A DNA stretch of 64,000 bases, taken from assembly GCA_900318245.1 (NCBI GenBank), contig ONJT01000002.1, positions 112,875 through 176,874 on the forward strand. The letters are read 5' to 3'. The notes under the pieces were generated by a model. It saw only the letters and a program-made list of their open reading frames with translations, made no database searches and was not told where the DNA came from. Below are positions 8,484-15,745 of this stretch, one piece after another. Numbering within the stretch: position 1 is the stretch's first letter; the number at the start of each line of letters is the position of its first letter. Made by a program: the position numbers and the translations under genes. Source of the stretch: an uncultured Bacteroidales bacterium (GTDB lineage: Bacteria > Bacteroidota > Bacteroidia > Bacteroidales > Paludibacteraceae).

Positions 8484-8573
8484 TTACTTATGCTTATGAC
8501 GATTCTTACGTAAGCGTTTTTTGCGCTTATGCGTAGACATCTTATGTCTCTTATGCTTCTTTCCGTTAGGCAT
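8484..8573 (-). CDS. AURKAIP1/COX24-domain small basic protein
   Basis: A 29-residue ORF starting at the ATG at 8573: MPNGKKHKRHKMSTHKRKKR and then LRKNRHKHK. About 65% of residues are Lys, Arg or His. Bacteroidota carry an almost identical short protein annotated as AURKAIP1/COX24 domain, related to mitochondrial mS38, which binds the small ribosomal subunit. It sits between HU and a terminator. The sequence match is strong despite the length. Confidence 0.88.
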   Translation of the reverse strand: MPNGKKHKRHKMSTHKRKKRLRKNRHKHK

Positions 8574-8622
8574 AATGAATAAAAATTAAACTGTTAGTAT
8601 ATATTTTTTCTTATTTTTCTGT

Positions 8623-8898
8623 TTATGCACGCATGTCTTTAGCGAACCCCTTCGCGGGCTTGAACGAAGCAACGCGATGAGGCGGAACAGGCACAGACTT
8701 GCTGGCACTGATATTACGGGCAATTTTCGCCCTACGCAACTTAATCTGGAATGTGCCGAAGCCACGGAGATATACATTCTCTCCGCCAACCAAAGTCTTC
8801 TTTACGCTATCCATGTAGGCCTCCACAATAGCTGTGATCGTCATCTTGTCGTACCCCGTAGCGATAGAAATGTCGTTAATGAGTTCAGCTTTAGTCAT
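8623..8898 (-). CDS. hup: HU-family DNA-binding protein
   Basis: A 91-residue HU/IHF-fold protein: helical N-terminus MTKAELINDIS, the VYLRGFGTFQIKLRRAK signature, and C-terminal VASFKPAKGFAKDMRA. It bends and compacts DNA as a dimer. A TACCTTTG -7 element lies at 8946-8953 on the minus strand, but its -33 region is weak. It heads a short transcript with the COX24-type gene. Whether it forms homo- or heterodimers cannot be told. Confidence 0.93.
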   Translation of the reverse strand: MTKAELINDISIATGYDKMTITAIVEAYMDSVKKTLVGGENVYLRGFGTFQIKLRRAKIARNISASKSVPVPPHRVASFKPAKGFAKDMRA

Positions 8899-8993
8899 AA
8901 CTATATATGTGCTTTAGTTTCTCCTTGTAATGTCGAAAAATCGCGCAAAGGTACTGAAAATAAATGAAATACGAAAATTTTTCTTTAAAAAAA

Positions 8994-9024
8994 TTGCAAA
9001 AATTGTTATTTTTTTGTACTTTTG
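8994..9024 (+). promoter_or_regulatory. Bacteroidota-type promoter for mutY
   Basis: TTG at 8994-8996 and TACTTTTG at 9017-9024 with 20-bp spacing, 43 bp upstream of the mutY ATG. It is divergent from the HU promoter region. Confidence 0.82.
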
Positions 9025-9066
9025 TACCCGATTTGGCTTTTTTAGGTCCAGAAATTGTTGAAAACT

Positions 9067-10056
9067 ATGTCCAACTCCTTATTATATAGACACTTATACG
9101 ATTGGTACGAGACAAATCACCGTGCTCTTCCATGGCGTGAGACGGAGGATCCGTACGCGATCTGGCTAAGCGAGATCATCCTGCAGCAGACACGGGTGTT
9201 ACAGGGTTTGGACTACTGGCGTCGGTTTATGGCGCGCTGGCCGAATGTGGAGGCCTTGGCGGCCGCTGACGAAGCCGAAGTGTTGCGCGAGTGGCAGGGG
9301 TTGGGCTATTACTCGCGGGCCCGCAACTTGCATAAGGCGGCGCAGTTGATCGTGGAGCGCGGATGGGTGCCTTTTCCAAAGACTTTCGATGAGATTCGGG
9401 CGCTGCCCGGTGTAGGAGACTATACCGCAGGGGCGATCGCTTCTTTTGCGTACGACCTGCCCTACCCCGCGATGGACGGCAACGTATATCGGGTGGTGGC
9501 GCGGTTGTTGGATATCGACGAGGCTTTCGATACTTCGGCGGGTAAGAAACTGTTTCACCAACAGATAGAGACGCTTCTGGACCACGAGCACCCGCGACTT
9601 TTTAACTCCGCTATCATGGAGTTCGGGGCCTTGTATTGCACGCCGTCTTTAGGCGACAACTGCGCGCACTGCCCGCTGCAGGCACACTGCGCCGCCTACG
9701 CGCATGGTACGGCGGAGTTACTGCCTGTCCGCAAGCCCCGTCCGAAAGTACGGGATAGATGGTTCACCTATCACGTCTATACGGATGGCGAACATACCAT
9801 CATCCAACGCCGCGAAGCTAAGGATATCTGGTACCATTTATACGAATTCCCTTGCACAGAGGGGCAAACGGATGATAAGTATCCGTTTACGCACGTGCTC
9901 TCGCATCAGAAACTCCATGCGCGGTTTATGGTGCAGCGCGTACAAAAAATGCCGGAAATCCCCGGCACTATCGTCATTCGTTGGGACGAACTCAATGAGT
10001 ATGCGCTTTCTCGATTAACGCTGCGAGCGCTTGATACACTTCAGCATAAGGCGTAG
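9067..10056 (+). CDS. mutY: A/G-specific adenine glycosylase MutY
   Basis: Start taken at ATG 9067 (MSNSLLYRHL) rather than the upstream TTG at 9055. The 329-residue base-excision-repair enzyme removes A mispaired with 8-oxoG. It has SEIILQQTRV with the catalytic Glu, the helix-hairpin-helix LPGVGDYTAGAI, the catalytic Asp in AMDGNVYRV, and an iron-sulfur cluster motif C-x7-C-x2-C-x5-C (CTPSLGDNC.HC.....C). The first spacing is one residue longer than in E. coli MutY. A short NUDIX-like C-terminal domain follows. Its 3' end overlaps the convergent DUF2520 gene by 65 bp. Confidence 0.93.
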   Translation: MSNSLLYRHLYDWYETNHRALPWRETEDPYAIWLSEIILQQTRVLQGLDYWRRFMARWPNVEALAAADEAEVLREWQGLGYYSRARNLHKAAQLIVERGWVPFPKTFDEIRALPGVGDYTAGAIASFAYDLPYPAMDGNVYRVVARLLDIDEAFDTSAGKKLFHQQIETLLDHEHPRLFNSAIMEFGALYCTPSLGDNCAHCPLQAHCAAYAHGTAELLPVRKPRPKVRDRWFTYHVYTDGEHTIIQRREAKDIWYHLYEFPCTEGQTDDKYPFTHVLSHQKLHARFMVQRVQKMPEIPGTIVIRWDELNEYALSRLTLRALDTLQHKA

Positions 10057-10732
10057 CCTTCAGTATTTCCAAATGATGGTTCATCACTTCATGGTCTCCG
10101 CGCTTGGCGGGGCCTGTCTGCGCGTCTTTTGGCTTGAGGGTATGTACCTTCGCCGCCGTCTGGTCGATAAGCGGTAAGAGGGCTTCAAAAGGTATCTGCG
10201 TGTCTTTAAGCACCTCCGCCGCGATGCGGTACATGAGGTTCGAGTAGTTATTGGCAAAGATACCGGCGATGTGCAGCCGCTCGCGGTCATGTTGCCCCGC
10301 CTCGTAGATACGGCTCGTCAGGCACTGCGCCAAAGAGTAGATGGCGGCGATGTCGTCGATATTACGGCCCTCGATGATACAAGGTATGCCGCTCCAGTCT
10401 TCGATCAGTACTTCGCGGCTGAAACTCTGGAAGAAATACAGTACGCCTGCGTGCGGTTTATCTTCGCCGAACACCTCAATAGGCATCGAACCCGAGGTAT
10501 GAAGATGCAGCGCCTTCGGCGCATAGACCTTGGAAATCACCTCCCGCAGCGCGTGATCGGCTATCGCATAAATATATACGTCGGCCTGCGGGATAGGTTC
10601 TGCGGTCGGAGGATTAGCAGTCAGCGGACGCGCATGAATGAGTTCCGCACGGATTCCCTTGCTCTCCAGCGCATGGTGGAGATTCGTCCCCACACTCCCC
10701 GCTCCGAGAATAACAATTTTCATATCGTTCAA
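9992..10732 (-). CDS. Rossmann-like/DUF2520 NAD(P)-binding protein
   Basis: A 246-residue protein with an N-terminal dinucleotide fold (IVILGAGSVGTNLHHAL) and a C-terminal helical DUF2520 domain (HIAGIFANNYSNLMYRIAAEVL). The architecture resembles pyrroline-5-carboxylate reductase and ketopantoate-reductase-like oxidoreductases; substrate unknown. MNDMK offers two ATGs (10732 and 10723). It has its own promoter at 10776-10806. The last 65 bp are antisense to the end of mutY. Confidence 0.82.
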   Translation of the reverse strand: MNDMKIVILGAGSVGTNLHHALESKGIRAELIHARPLTANPPTAEPIPQADVYIYAIADHALREVISKVYAPKALHLHTSGSMPIEVFGEDKPHAGVLYFFQSFSREVLIEDWSGIPCIIEGRNIDDIAAIYSLAQCLTSRIYEAGQHDRERLHIAGIFANNYSNLMYRIAAEVLKDTQIPFEALLPLIDQTAAKVHTLKPKDAQTGPAKRGDHEVMNHHLEILKATPYAEVYQALAALIEKAHTH

Positions 10733-10775
10733 CTTTTGCGCGGCTTAGAGCCGAGCATCTTATTCATTGCGGGCA

Positions 10776-10806
10776 CAAAGGTACTGCTTTTTTCTGACAT
10801 ACGCAA
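10776..10806 (-). promoter_or_regulatory. Promoter for the DUF2520 gene
   Basis: Minus-strand TTG (10806-10804), 20-bp spacer, TACCTTTG (10783-10776). A small CGGCT-TAG-AGCCG hairpin lies in the leader at about 10741-10753. Confidence 0.82.
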
Positions 10807-10827
10807 ATGAAAAATACTCGGCAAAAA

Positions 10828-10850
10828 GTATATATACTACGTATATATAG
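10828..10850. repeat. Inverted repeat GTATATATAC-TAC-GTATATATAG
   Basis: Arms of 10 bp pair at nine positions around the spacer TAC. The same arrangement with 11-bp perfect arms occurs at 36430-36454, also next to an 11-bp repeat array. Confidence 0.75.
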
Positions 10851-10882
10851 TATAAGCGTACATTTTTTACGTGCTTTTTGTG

Positions 10883-11058
10883 TTATCCTACGGCTATCCT
10901 ACGGGTATCCTACTGTTATCCTACGGCGAGATATGCTTCCCGAAAGCAAAATGGATGCAGAATGAAAGGGGAATGACAAGAGCCTTACCGGAGCCTCACC
11001 TTAGCCTTGACTGTCGGTTGACCGTCGGCTCACCGTCGGTTCACTGAGGTTAAAGTAC
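10883..11058. repeat. Array of about 16 diverging 11-bp units
   Basis: This part of a 486-bp gene-free stretch (10733-11218) divides into 11-mers that keep phase. They include gttatcctacg, gctatcctacg, ggtatcctact, gttatcctacg, later aaaatggatgc, agaatgaaagg, ggaatgacaag, and then agccttaccgg, agcctcacctt, agccttgactg, tcggttgaccg, tcggctcaccg, tcggttcactg. Neighbouring units resemble each other while distant ones do not. No coding potential is seen. Confidence 0.8.
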
Positions 11059-11087
11059 TGCAAAAAGAAGAATTGCCTAGCAACAAA

Positions 11088-11115
11088 AGAAAAACTCCGC
11101 GCGGTTACGCGGAGC
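11088..11115 (-). terminator. Terminator of the accessory cassette
   Basis: On the minus strand CTCCGCG-TAACCG-CGCGGAG is followed by TTTTTC. It lies about 105 bp downstream of the last cassette gene. Confidence 0.75.
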
Positions 11116-11218
11116 AGGGGACGAACTAAGAACGGAATAGCATTCCTGATAATAGACGAAGATAGAAAACAATAAGCGCGGGGCTGTGCCATGCGCTTGC
11201 GGTAAACTATCGTGCATA

Positions 11219-11410
11219 TTAGGCATTAGCCAATAACACTTTTATTTCAGAAATGGTTTCTTCAACGAGATATGACTTCATTTCTCCATTGTCATCTTTG
11301 AATCTTACATTTGCGTGCGCCCATTCGGAATCTGGTCCTAAAATCATTGATTTATCAGTTACTTGAACAGGAGTACCGTCCTTCAACAGATGTAATGTTA
11401 TTGTCTTCAT
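11219..11410 (-). CDS. Small protein with FlbD-like pattern, unknown function
   Basis: A 63-residue cytoplasmic protein. Its order of a short strand (KTITLHLL), DKSMILG, a charged FKDDNGEMKSYLVEE hairpin and a final helix (ETISEIKVLL) resembles the FlbD/YlzI small-protein pattern of strand-strand-Val-Glu-Glu-helix. No motility genes are nearby. Its ATG lies 4 bp after the stop of the 53-residue coiled-coil ORF, so the two are very likely co-translated. Codon use is more A/T-rich than in flanking housekeeping genes. Function not recognised. Confidence 0.7.
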   Translation of the reverse strand: MKTITLHLLKDGTPVQVTDKSMILGPDSEWAHANVRFKDDNGEMKSYLVEETISEIKVLLANA

Positions 11411-11414
11411 GATG

Positions 11415-11576
11415 TTACTTTCTTGATATATATGAAACGATTTCCGATATTTTGATTATTGCTCTATTCAGAGACTCGAAAGAACTCCTTTGATTATTAT
11501 CCAGACTCTTAATCTCTTTTGTGAGCTGATCTACCTTACTTTCAATTAGAGAGAGGCGTTTTATAATATCTTCCAT
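11415..11576 (-). CDS. 53-residue coiled-coil protein of the accessory cassette
   Basis: This short ORF runs from ATG 11576 to TAA 11415. It begins MEDIIKRLSLIESKVDQL and contains a further heptad-rich stretch (TKEIKSLDNNQ, FESLNRAIIKISEIV). Leu/Ile/Val at a/d positions predict one long amphipathic helix. No signal peptide or enzyme motif is present. Close coupling (4 bp) to the next ORF supports translation. Function unknown; an oligomerisation or adaptor role would be a guess. Confidence 0.65.
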   Translation of the reverse strand: MEDIIKRLSLIESKVDQLTKEIKSLDNNQRSSFESLNRAIIKISEIVSYISRK

Positions 11577-11683
11577 AATAGTGTTGCGTTATACATGAAT
11601 GATACTATTGTGTTGGTAATCTCTACAAGAGAAAGAATACTGCTCGCATTACATTATAAAAACATAAGGCGAGCAGTATTAGT

Positions 11684-12718
11684 TTAGAGAGAGAATGGAG
11701 CTGTCTTGCGCCGATTATAATCATAACCGGCCGCGATTGCTTTATTTCTCAATGACAATGCTTTATCTAAATCTTGAGGAAGAGTATTACCTGATTCATA
11801 ATAATTTGCTAAAGCAATCATTGCGTAACTTGCGCCCAATTCTGCTGCTTTCAAATAGTATTTAGCAGAAGTTTTAAATGCTTCTACAGAACCTTTACGC
11901 TGACCTTTTTCGTTATATAACGCTCCCATTTCTCTATATAAGAATGCTCTTGTAGTATCGGGCATAGTTTGTGCATTCTTTTCTGCTTTATTATAATATC
12001 TAAATGCATAATCTATGTTCTGCTGTATTCCACTAATACCTCCTCTATCATAGAGTCTACCCATAACAAAGCACGATATCGGGTCATTCATTTCTGCTCC
12101 TAACATAGCATACTTTCTTATGTTATTTTCATCCGTTGTGTACATGTATGCGTACGCAAGGTGTCCATACACAACATGATAAGCTAAACGTACCTCATCT
12201 GAACATTGCTCTAACTTATCTGCTGCCTTACGTAAGTAAAATACGGCTGAAAGAGGTTCAACAGGTGTTACAAGCACTCGTCTATCCTTTACATCGGGAT
12301 CCCAGTCACGTCTAGTTCCACGTGGACAAGCATAAAATATACCACTAAAAACAAGAGGAAATAGTGCGCCCTTTGCTATAGCTCCTTTAATAAGATCATT
12401 GGCTTCTTTCTCATTCCCCTGTCGTGTTGACAATAAACAACCAAGCAGTCCTTCTCCTTCCGCATTTCCATTATTCATCATTTCTGTGAACAATGCTTCG
12501 AGAGCTTCGCTTTTGTCGGCTTTATCCGCATACTGGTCATACAAGTTGTACTGAGCGGCAAGATCGCCAGCTTTTGCTTTTGCGCAAAGTTGCTCAAAAG
12601 AATCTCCTTTCGGCTTGCTTGCCGATGCTTTTTGTTTTCCTTGACTTTTTGCCGGCTTTTTTGTTTCGCCTTGCAATTCCTCTTTAACGAGGTCAATAAT
12701 TTTTTGTAAAAGTCCCAT
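11684..12718 (-). CDS. Sel1-like/TPR repeat protein
   Basis: A 344-residue protein without a signal peptide. A short helix (MGLLQKIIDLVKEEL) and a Lys/Gln/Ser-rich linker lead to alpha-alpha repeats of Sel1 type, e.g. AMLGAEMNDPISCFVMGRLY, YLKAAELGASYAMIALANYYESG and the last KALSLRNKAIAAGYDY. Such solenoids bind partner proteins. It is the central and largest gene of the cassette, 27 bp after the small membrane-protein gene. No enzymatic domain is visible. A/T-rich codon use suggests acquisition. Confidence 0.8.
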   Translation of the reverse strand: MGLLQKIIDLVKEELQGETKKPAKSQGKQKASASKPKGDSFEQLCAKAKAGDLAAQYNLYDQYADKADKSEALEALFTEMMNNGNAEGEGLLGCLLSTRQGNEKEANDLIKGAIAKGALFPLVFSGIFYACPRGTRRDWDPDVKDRRVLVTPVEPLSAVFYLRKAADKLEQCSDEVRLAYHVVYGHLAYAYMYTTDENNIRKYAMLGAEMNDPISCFVMGRLYDRGGISGIQQNIDYAFRYYNKAEKNAQTMPDTTRAFLYREMGALYNEKGQRKGSVEAFKTSAKYYLKAAELGASYAMIALANYYESGNTLPQDLDKALSLRNKAIAAGYDYNRRKTAPFSL

Positions 12719-12745
12719 AATTATTTAAAATTTAAGTTTAAAATA

Positions 12746-13036
12746 TTATTCACCGCCAACCTCATCGCCATAATGTGCAACATGAAGGTAGAATGCCCAC
12801 CAGGCAACAAGCAGCCAAAACCAAATATGGCTATCAGCCAAAAACCATACTAATAATCCAGAAGTAACTATAATCAAAAATCTAGTAAAGATTTTCGGAA
12901 TAGGAATATCTTCTAGTATGCTCTCTATAAAATCAACAATGCCGCCAAGGAATCCTCCAAGAATTCCTCCAATAAACCAGCCCACTAAGAAACTGCCGAT
13001 AAACCACAATATACTAGATAAAAGTCCTGCTAACAT
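12746..13036 (-). CDS. Small multi-pass membrane protein
   Basis: A 96-residue hydrophobic protein. One long segment (SSILWFIGSFLVGWFIGGIL) is rich in Gly-xxx-Gly spacing. An amphipathic stretch (DFIESILEDIPIPKIF) follows, and then two segments (FLIIVTSGLLVWFLA and WFWLLVAWWAFYLHVAHY). It lies between two soluble small proteins with gaps of 13 and 27 bp, so it is probably part of one transcript. No family recognised. Confidence 0.72.
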   Translation of the reverse strand: MLAGLLSSILWFIGSFLVGWFIGGILGGFLGGIVDFIESILEDIPIPKIFTRFLIIVTSGLLVWFLADSHIWFWLLVAWWAFYLHVAHYGDEVGGE

Positions 13037-13049
13037 TTCTATATGAATT

Positions 13050-13367
13050 TTAATTTAGTAACATCTCTCTTACTTGTTCATAAGACTCTTCGACTACAAT
13101 CATTGAAGATTTTGTATTAATCCAACCTTCTCTTTCCACGCTTGAGTATTCTTTAAAATCAACATTTACATCGTATTCATTTAATTCCATGAATGTACTA
13201 CATAAAGTATCAACGAACAACACACAACCACTACCTGCTCCGTTTGGACGAGCAAGCACTATATGATCCGTGTTTAAATATATTTTAAAAGTTCTTTGTT
13301 CAGCAGAGAATGAATTTGTTGGAAGATTGAGAACTTTAACCATTGTTAATTGAATAAATTTTGCCAT
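13050..13367 (-). CDS. Hypothetical 105-residue protein, FlbD-like outline
   Basis: A soluble protein beginning MAKFIQLTMVKVLNLPTN. The layout resembles that of the 63-residue cassette protein: a target strand (RTFKIYLNTDHIVLARP), a central insertion, and a C-terminal SSMIVVEESYEQVREMLLN strand-helix. It is first in the minus-strand cassette. No clear promoter is seen in the 82 bp before it, so transcription may read through from the ncRNA promoter at 13749-13779. Function unknown. Confidence 0.68.
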   Translation of the reverse strand: MAKFIQLTMVKVLNLPTNSFSAEQRTFKIYLNTDHIVLARPNGAGSGCVLFVDTLCSTFMELNEYDVNVDFKEYSSVEREGWINTKSSMIVVEESYEQVREMLLN

Positions 13368-13448
13368 GATATTAATATTTTAAGTTTTGCCTACTCTTTA
13401 TTGGATTTTCAGCATTCTCCATTTATAATTGTTCGTTATAACATACAA

Positions 13449-13742
13449 CAAAAAACGCGAATAACTGTTGTTATCCGTGATTTGAGGCTGTAGGAAATGC
13501 CTTAGTTATCAGATACGCAAACAGAAACTCGCGCCGTGTATGTATCCGCCAACACACCATAGGACATACCAATAGTGTGGGCGAGTTCTACACTCGTGAG
13601 CATCTACTTACTTGCTTTCTGAATAACTAATTTTGAAACTTCCTACATTCCAAATCATCAGATTACAAGCGTTAGTAAACGCCTTTCAATATGTATGCAC
13701 CCTCACCTGTGACATGTATGCACACACCCCAGCGCGAGTTTG
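13449..13742 (-). ncRNA. Rod-shaped structured RNA, candidate 6S RNA
   Basis: A consensus promoter (13749-13779) predicts a start near 13742. From 13647 to 13489 the RNA folds back: closing stem TGTAGGAA/TTCCTACA, an inner stem TTAGTTATTCAGA with TCTGATAACTAA, large internal bubbles, and an apical CACAC/GTGTG hairpin (about 13549-13581). A terminator follows (CGGATAAC-AACA-GTTATTCG then TTTTTT, 13477-13449). No ORF is plausible. A single long interrupted rod is the hallmark of 6S RNA, which binds RNA polymerase. The approximately 95-nt 5' extension is longer than usual and may be trimmed. Confidence 0.65.
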
Positions 13743-13748
13743 CGGGTG

Positions 13749-13779
13749 CAAAGGTACAACAAAAAAATGATATACGCAA
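13749..13779 (-). promoter_or_regulatory. Promoter of the structured RNA
   Basis: Minus-strand TTG (13779-13777), 20-bp spacer, TACCTTTG (13756-13749). The next plausible protein start on this strand is at 13367, about 375 nt away. Confidence 0.85.
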
Positions 13780-13795
13780 ATAAAAATGAAAAAAT

Positions 13796-13907
13796 GTCGC
13801 ATGACATGCGACGGAATAAACATAGAACGCCGGATAATATCCGGCAAAAGGGACAAAGCCCGCAACTAATAGTCCCAAAAGAAACCTCATGCCGACTACT
13901 AGTCGGC
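13796..13907. repeat. Three 17-bp palindromes with 8-bp arms and one-base centres
   Basis: GTCGCATGACATGCGAC (13796-13812), GCCGGATAATATCCGGC (13829-13845) and GCCGACTACTAGTCGGC (13891-13907) all have the same geometry. A weaker GGGAC/GTCCC pair lies between the last two. They occupy the gap between the ncRNA promoter and the Crp/Fnr gene promoter and could be operators. Confidence 0.7.
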
Positions 13908-13987
13908 GTAAATGCCAAGAATCTTACTACACCGCGAGTCCGAAAAGCGAAGAAATAGCAGAAAATGTGCTAAAAAACATAATTTAT

Positions 13988-14018
13988 TTGCATATGTCAA
14001 GAAAATGTTGTATCTTTG
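13988..14018 (+). promoter_or_regulatory. Promoter of the Crp/Fnr-family regulator
   Basis: TTG at 13988-13990 and TATCTTTG at 14011-14018, 20 bp apart. Predicted start near 14026. Confidence 0.83.
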
Positions 14019-14047
14019 CAAAGAATTTTCGGATGGATCGAATAAGC

Positions 14048-14746
14048 ATGAAACGTAGAGAAGAGCAATTTGCCCCGTTGTGGGAGTTGAACGAACTATG
14101 GGAGACGCTGACGGAAGAAGAGAAAACTTACGCAGCGGAACATGCCGAAGTTGTGTACTACGAGAAGAATGAACTCATTCATTCGGACGGCGACGAGTCG
14201 TTGTATATGTGGATGCTGCTGCGCGGCAAAGTACGTATCTTCAAGGAAGGTATCGGTCAACGCCAGCAGATCATCCGTTTGCTCAAGCCTTACGATATCT
14301 TCGGCTATCGCGCTTGTATCGCGGACGAGGCGTATAACTCCAGCGCAAGTGCGGTCGAGAGTTGTGCAGTCTATCGCATGCCTAAAGAGTGCTTCTCGCA
14401 CTTGGTTCGCCAGAACGGCTCCTTCTGTTACCGGGTGATGCTGATGATGGCGAAGGACTTGGCCTTCTCGGAGATTCAGACGGTCAACCTAACGCAGAAA
14501 CATATTCGCGGACGCTTGGCAGAGAGCCTGCTATTGCTGCTCAAGAACTACGGCTACGAAGAGGACGGACATACCTTAGCGATGCTGTTGCCGCGCGAGG
14601 ACCTGGCGAACATGAGTAATATGACGACCAGCAACGCTATCCGCACCCTCAGTCAATTTGCGCAAGAAGGACTGCTCGCCATCGACGGGCGGCATATACA
14701 GATACTGGACGAGAAGTCCTTAGAAAAAATATCGCGACTCGGTTGA
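14048..14746 (+). CDS. Crp/Fnr-family transcription regulator
   Basis: Start at ATG 14048 (MKRREEQFAPLWEL); ATG 14033 is an alternative only 7 nt after the predicted transcript start. The 232-residue protein has a cyclic-nucleotide-binding-type jelly roll (EVVYYEKNELIHSDGDES, LRGKVRIFKEG, QQIIRLLKPYDIFGYRACI). A dimerisation helix and a Crp-type helix-turn-helix follow (LPREDLANMSNMTTSNAIRTLSQFAQEGLL). No Fnr-type cysteine cluster is visible. The effector is unknown. The palindrome cluster just upstream could be its own operator, which is inference. Confidence 0.88.
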   Translation: MKRREEQFAPLWELNELWETLTEEEKTYAAEHAEVVYYEKNELIHSDGDESLYMWMLLRGKVRIFKEGIGQRQQIIRLLKPYDIFGYRACIADEAYNSSASAVESCAVYRMPKECFSHLVRQNGSFCYRVMLMMAKDLAFSEIQTVNLTQKHIRGRLAESLLLLLKNYGYEEDGHTLAMLLPREDLANMSNMTTSNAIRTLSQFAQEGLLAIDGRHIQILDEKSLEKISRLG

Positions 14747-14760
14747 GCCGCGATTTTTTT
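14731..14760. terminator. Bidirectional terminator overlapping the regulator stop codon
   Basis: ATCGCG-A-CTC-GGTT-GAG-C-CGCGAT followed by TTTTTTT on the plus strand; the A-run upstream on the plus strand supplies a T-run for the minus strand, where the M23 gene ends at 14759. Confidence 0.75.
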
Positions 14761-15742
14761 AGTCCATCGTATTTCCCATATTCGACGAGATCTGAAGCAT
14801 CTTATCGTATTCCTCCGGCGTAAGATCGTAGAAATAGAAGTTACGCGGGTCGATAGGTTTGCCTAAGTAATGTACTTCGTAGTGGAGGTGCGGGCCGGTG
14901 GATTTACCGGTGTTGCCGACGAGGGCTATGACGTCGCCTCGCTTCACTTTCTGCCCTACCCGTACAAAACGCTTGGAGCAGTGGGCATAGCGCGTGCTAT
15001 AGTTAAAGCCATGGTCGATCTCTACGGTCTCACCGTAGCCTTGACGCCAACCCGAATAGACGACCGTACCATTTCCTGTAGCGAAGATATCCGTACCTAC
15101 AGGCGCTGAGAAGTCCATGCCTTCGTGGAAACGACGGATGTGATAGACGGGGTCGATACGCCAGCCGTAGCCGGATGCCATGCGCTTGAGTTCTTTGTTA
15201 AGCACGGGCTGAATAGCCGGAATATTCTCCATACGCACCTCTTGGTTCTTCGCCAACTGCAACACCTCATCGTACGAGCGCGCCTGGACGTAGAGTTCTT
15301 TCTCGAGGATATCCACCTTACGCTGGATATCCGCCGCCAGCTGCGTGTTAGTCATATGGGCGATCGAGTCGTAGTACGAGATCTGATGGGTCGCTCCCAT
15401 ACGCGCACTCAGCGGGATAGGTTCTGCACCCAGGATAGCCCGATAGAGGTTGTCATCGCGCTGCGCAAGGTCGGTGAGTACAATCTGCATTTGATCCAAC
15501 TGCTGGTCCATGACTTCTATCTGCGCCGAAAGGTTTCGATTATACTGCATGAGCGATGCTTCCCGCGGCGAGGGGAAGAAATACAGGAAGGTGTAAAAGA
15601 AAATCACACCCAGGCATATACCGCCGATGACATATCCGCCGGAACGGCGAAGCCAATAGCGGAAACCATGCTCAATACGCTCGAGTTGCAGCGTCTCAGG
15701 GTTAATACGATAATGACGATTCTTTAACTTACTATTTGTCAT
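14759..15742 (-). CDS. M23 (LytM) peptidoglycan endopeptidase, membrane-anchored
   Basis: A 327-residue protein with one N-terminal transmembrane segment (YVIGGICLGVIFFYTFLYFF), a coiled-coil periplasmic stalk (NRNLSAQIEVMDQQLDQMQ), and a C-terminal LytM domain. Zinc ligands are visible in RFHEGMDFSAP (HxxxD) and HLHYEVH (HxH), and all are intact, so it is probably an active D,D-endopeptidase. It is the last gene of the long minus-strand run, 3 bp after ygiQ, and ends at a terminator. Confidence 0.9.
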   Translation of the reverse strand: MTNSKLKNRHYRINPETLQLERIEHGFRYWLRRSGGYVIGGICLGVIFFYTFLYFFPSPREASLMQYNRNLSAQIEVMDQQLDQMQIVLTDLAQRDDNLYRAILGAEPIPLSARMGATHQISYYDSIAHMTNTQLAADIQRKVDILEKELYVQARSYDEVLQLAKNQEVRMENIPAIQPVLNKELKRMASGYGWRIDPVYHIRRFHEGMDFSAPVGTDIFATGNGTVVYSGWRQGYGETVEIDHGFNYSTRYAHCSKRFVRVGQKVKRGDVIALVGNTGKSTGPHLHYEVHYLGKPIDPRNFYFYDLTPEEYDKMLQISSNMGNTMD

Positions 15743-15745
15743 GGA

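Noticed and set aside
10883-11058. Possible CRISPR array
   Set aside because: Units are 11 bp without spacers and change gradually; no cas genes in the window.
11219-13367. Prophage or integrative element
   Set aside because: No integrase, transposase, tRNA target duplication or structural phage gene was found around the cassette.
13672-13890. Minus-strand ORF of 72 codons with hydrophobic start
   Set aside because: It starts upstream of the mapped promoter and runs into the structured RNA; no ribosome-binding context.
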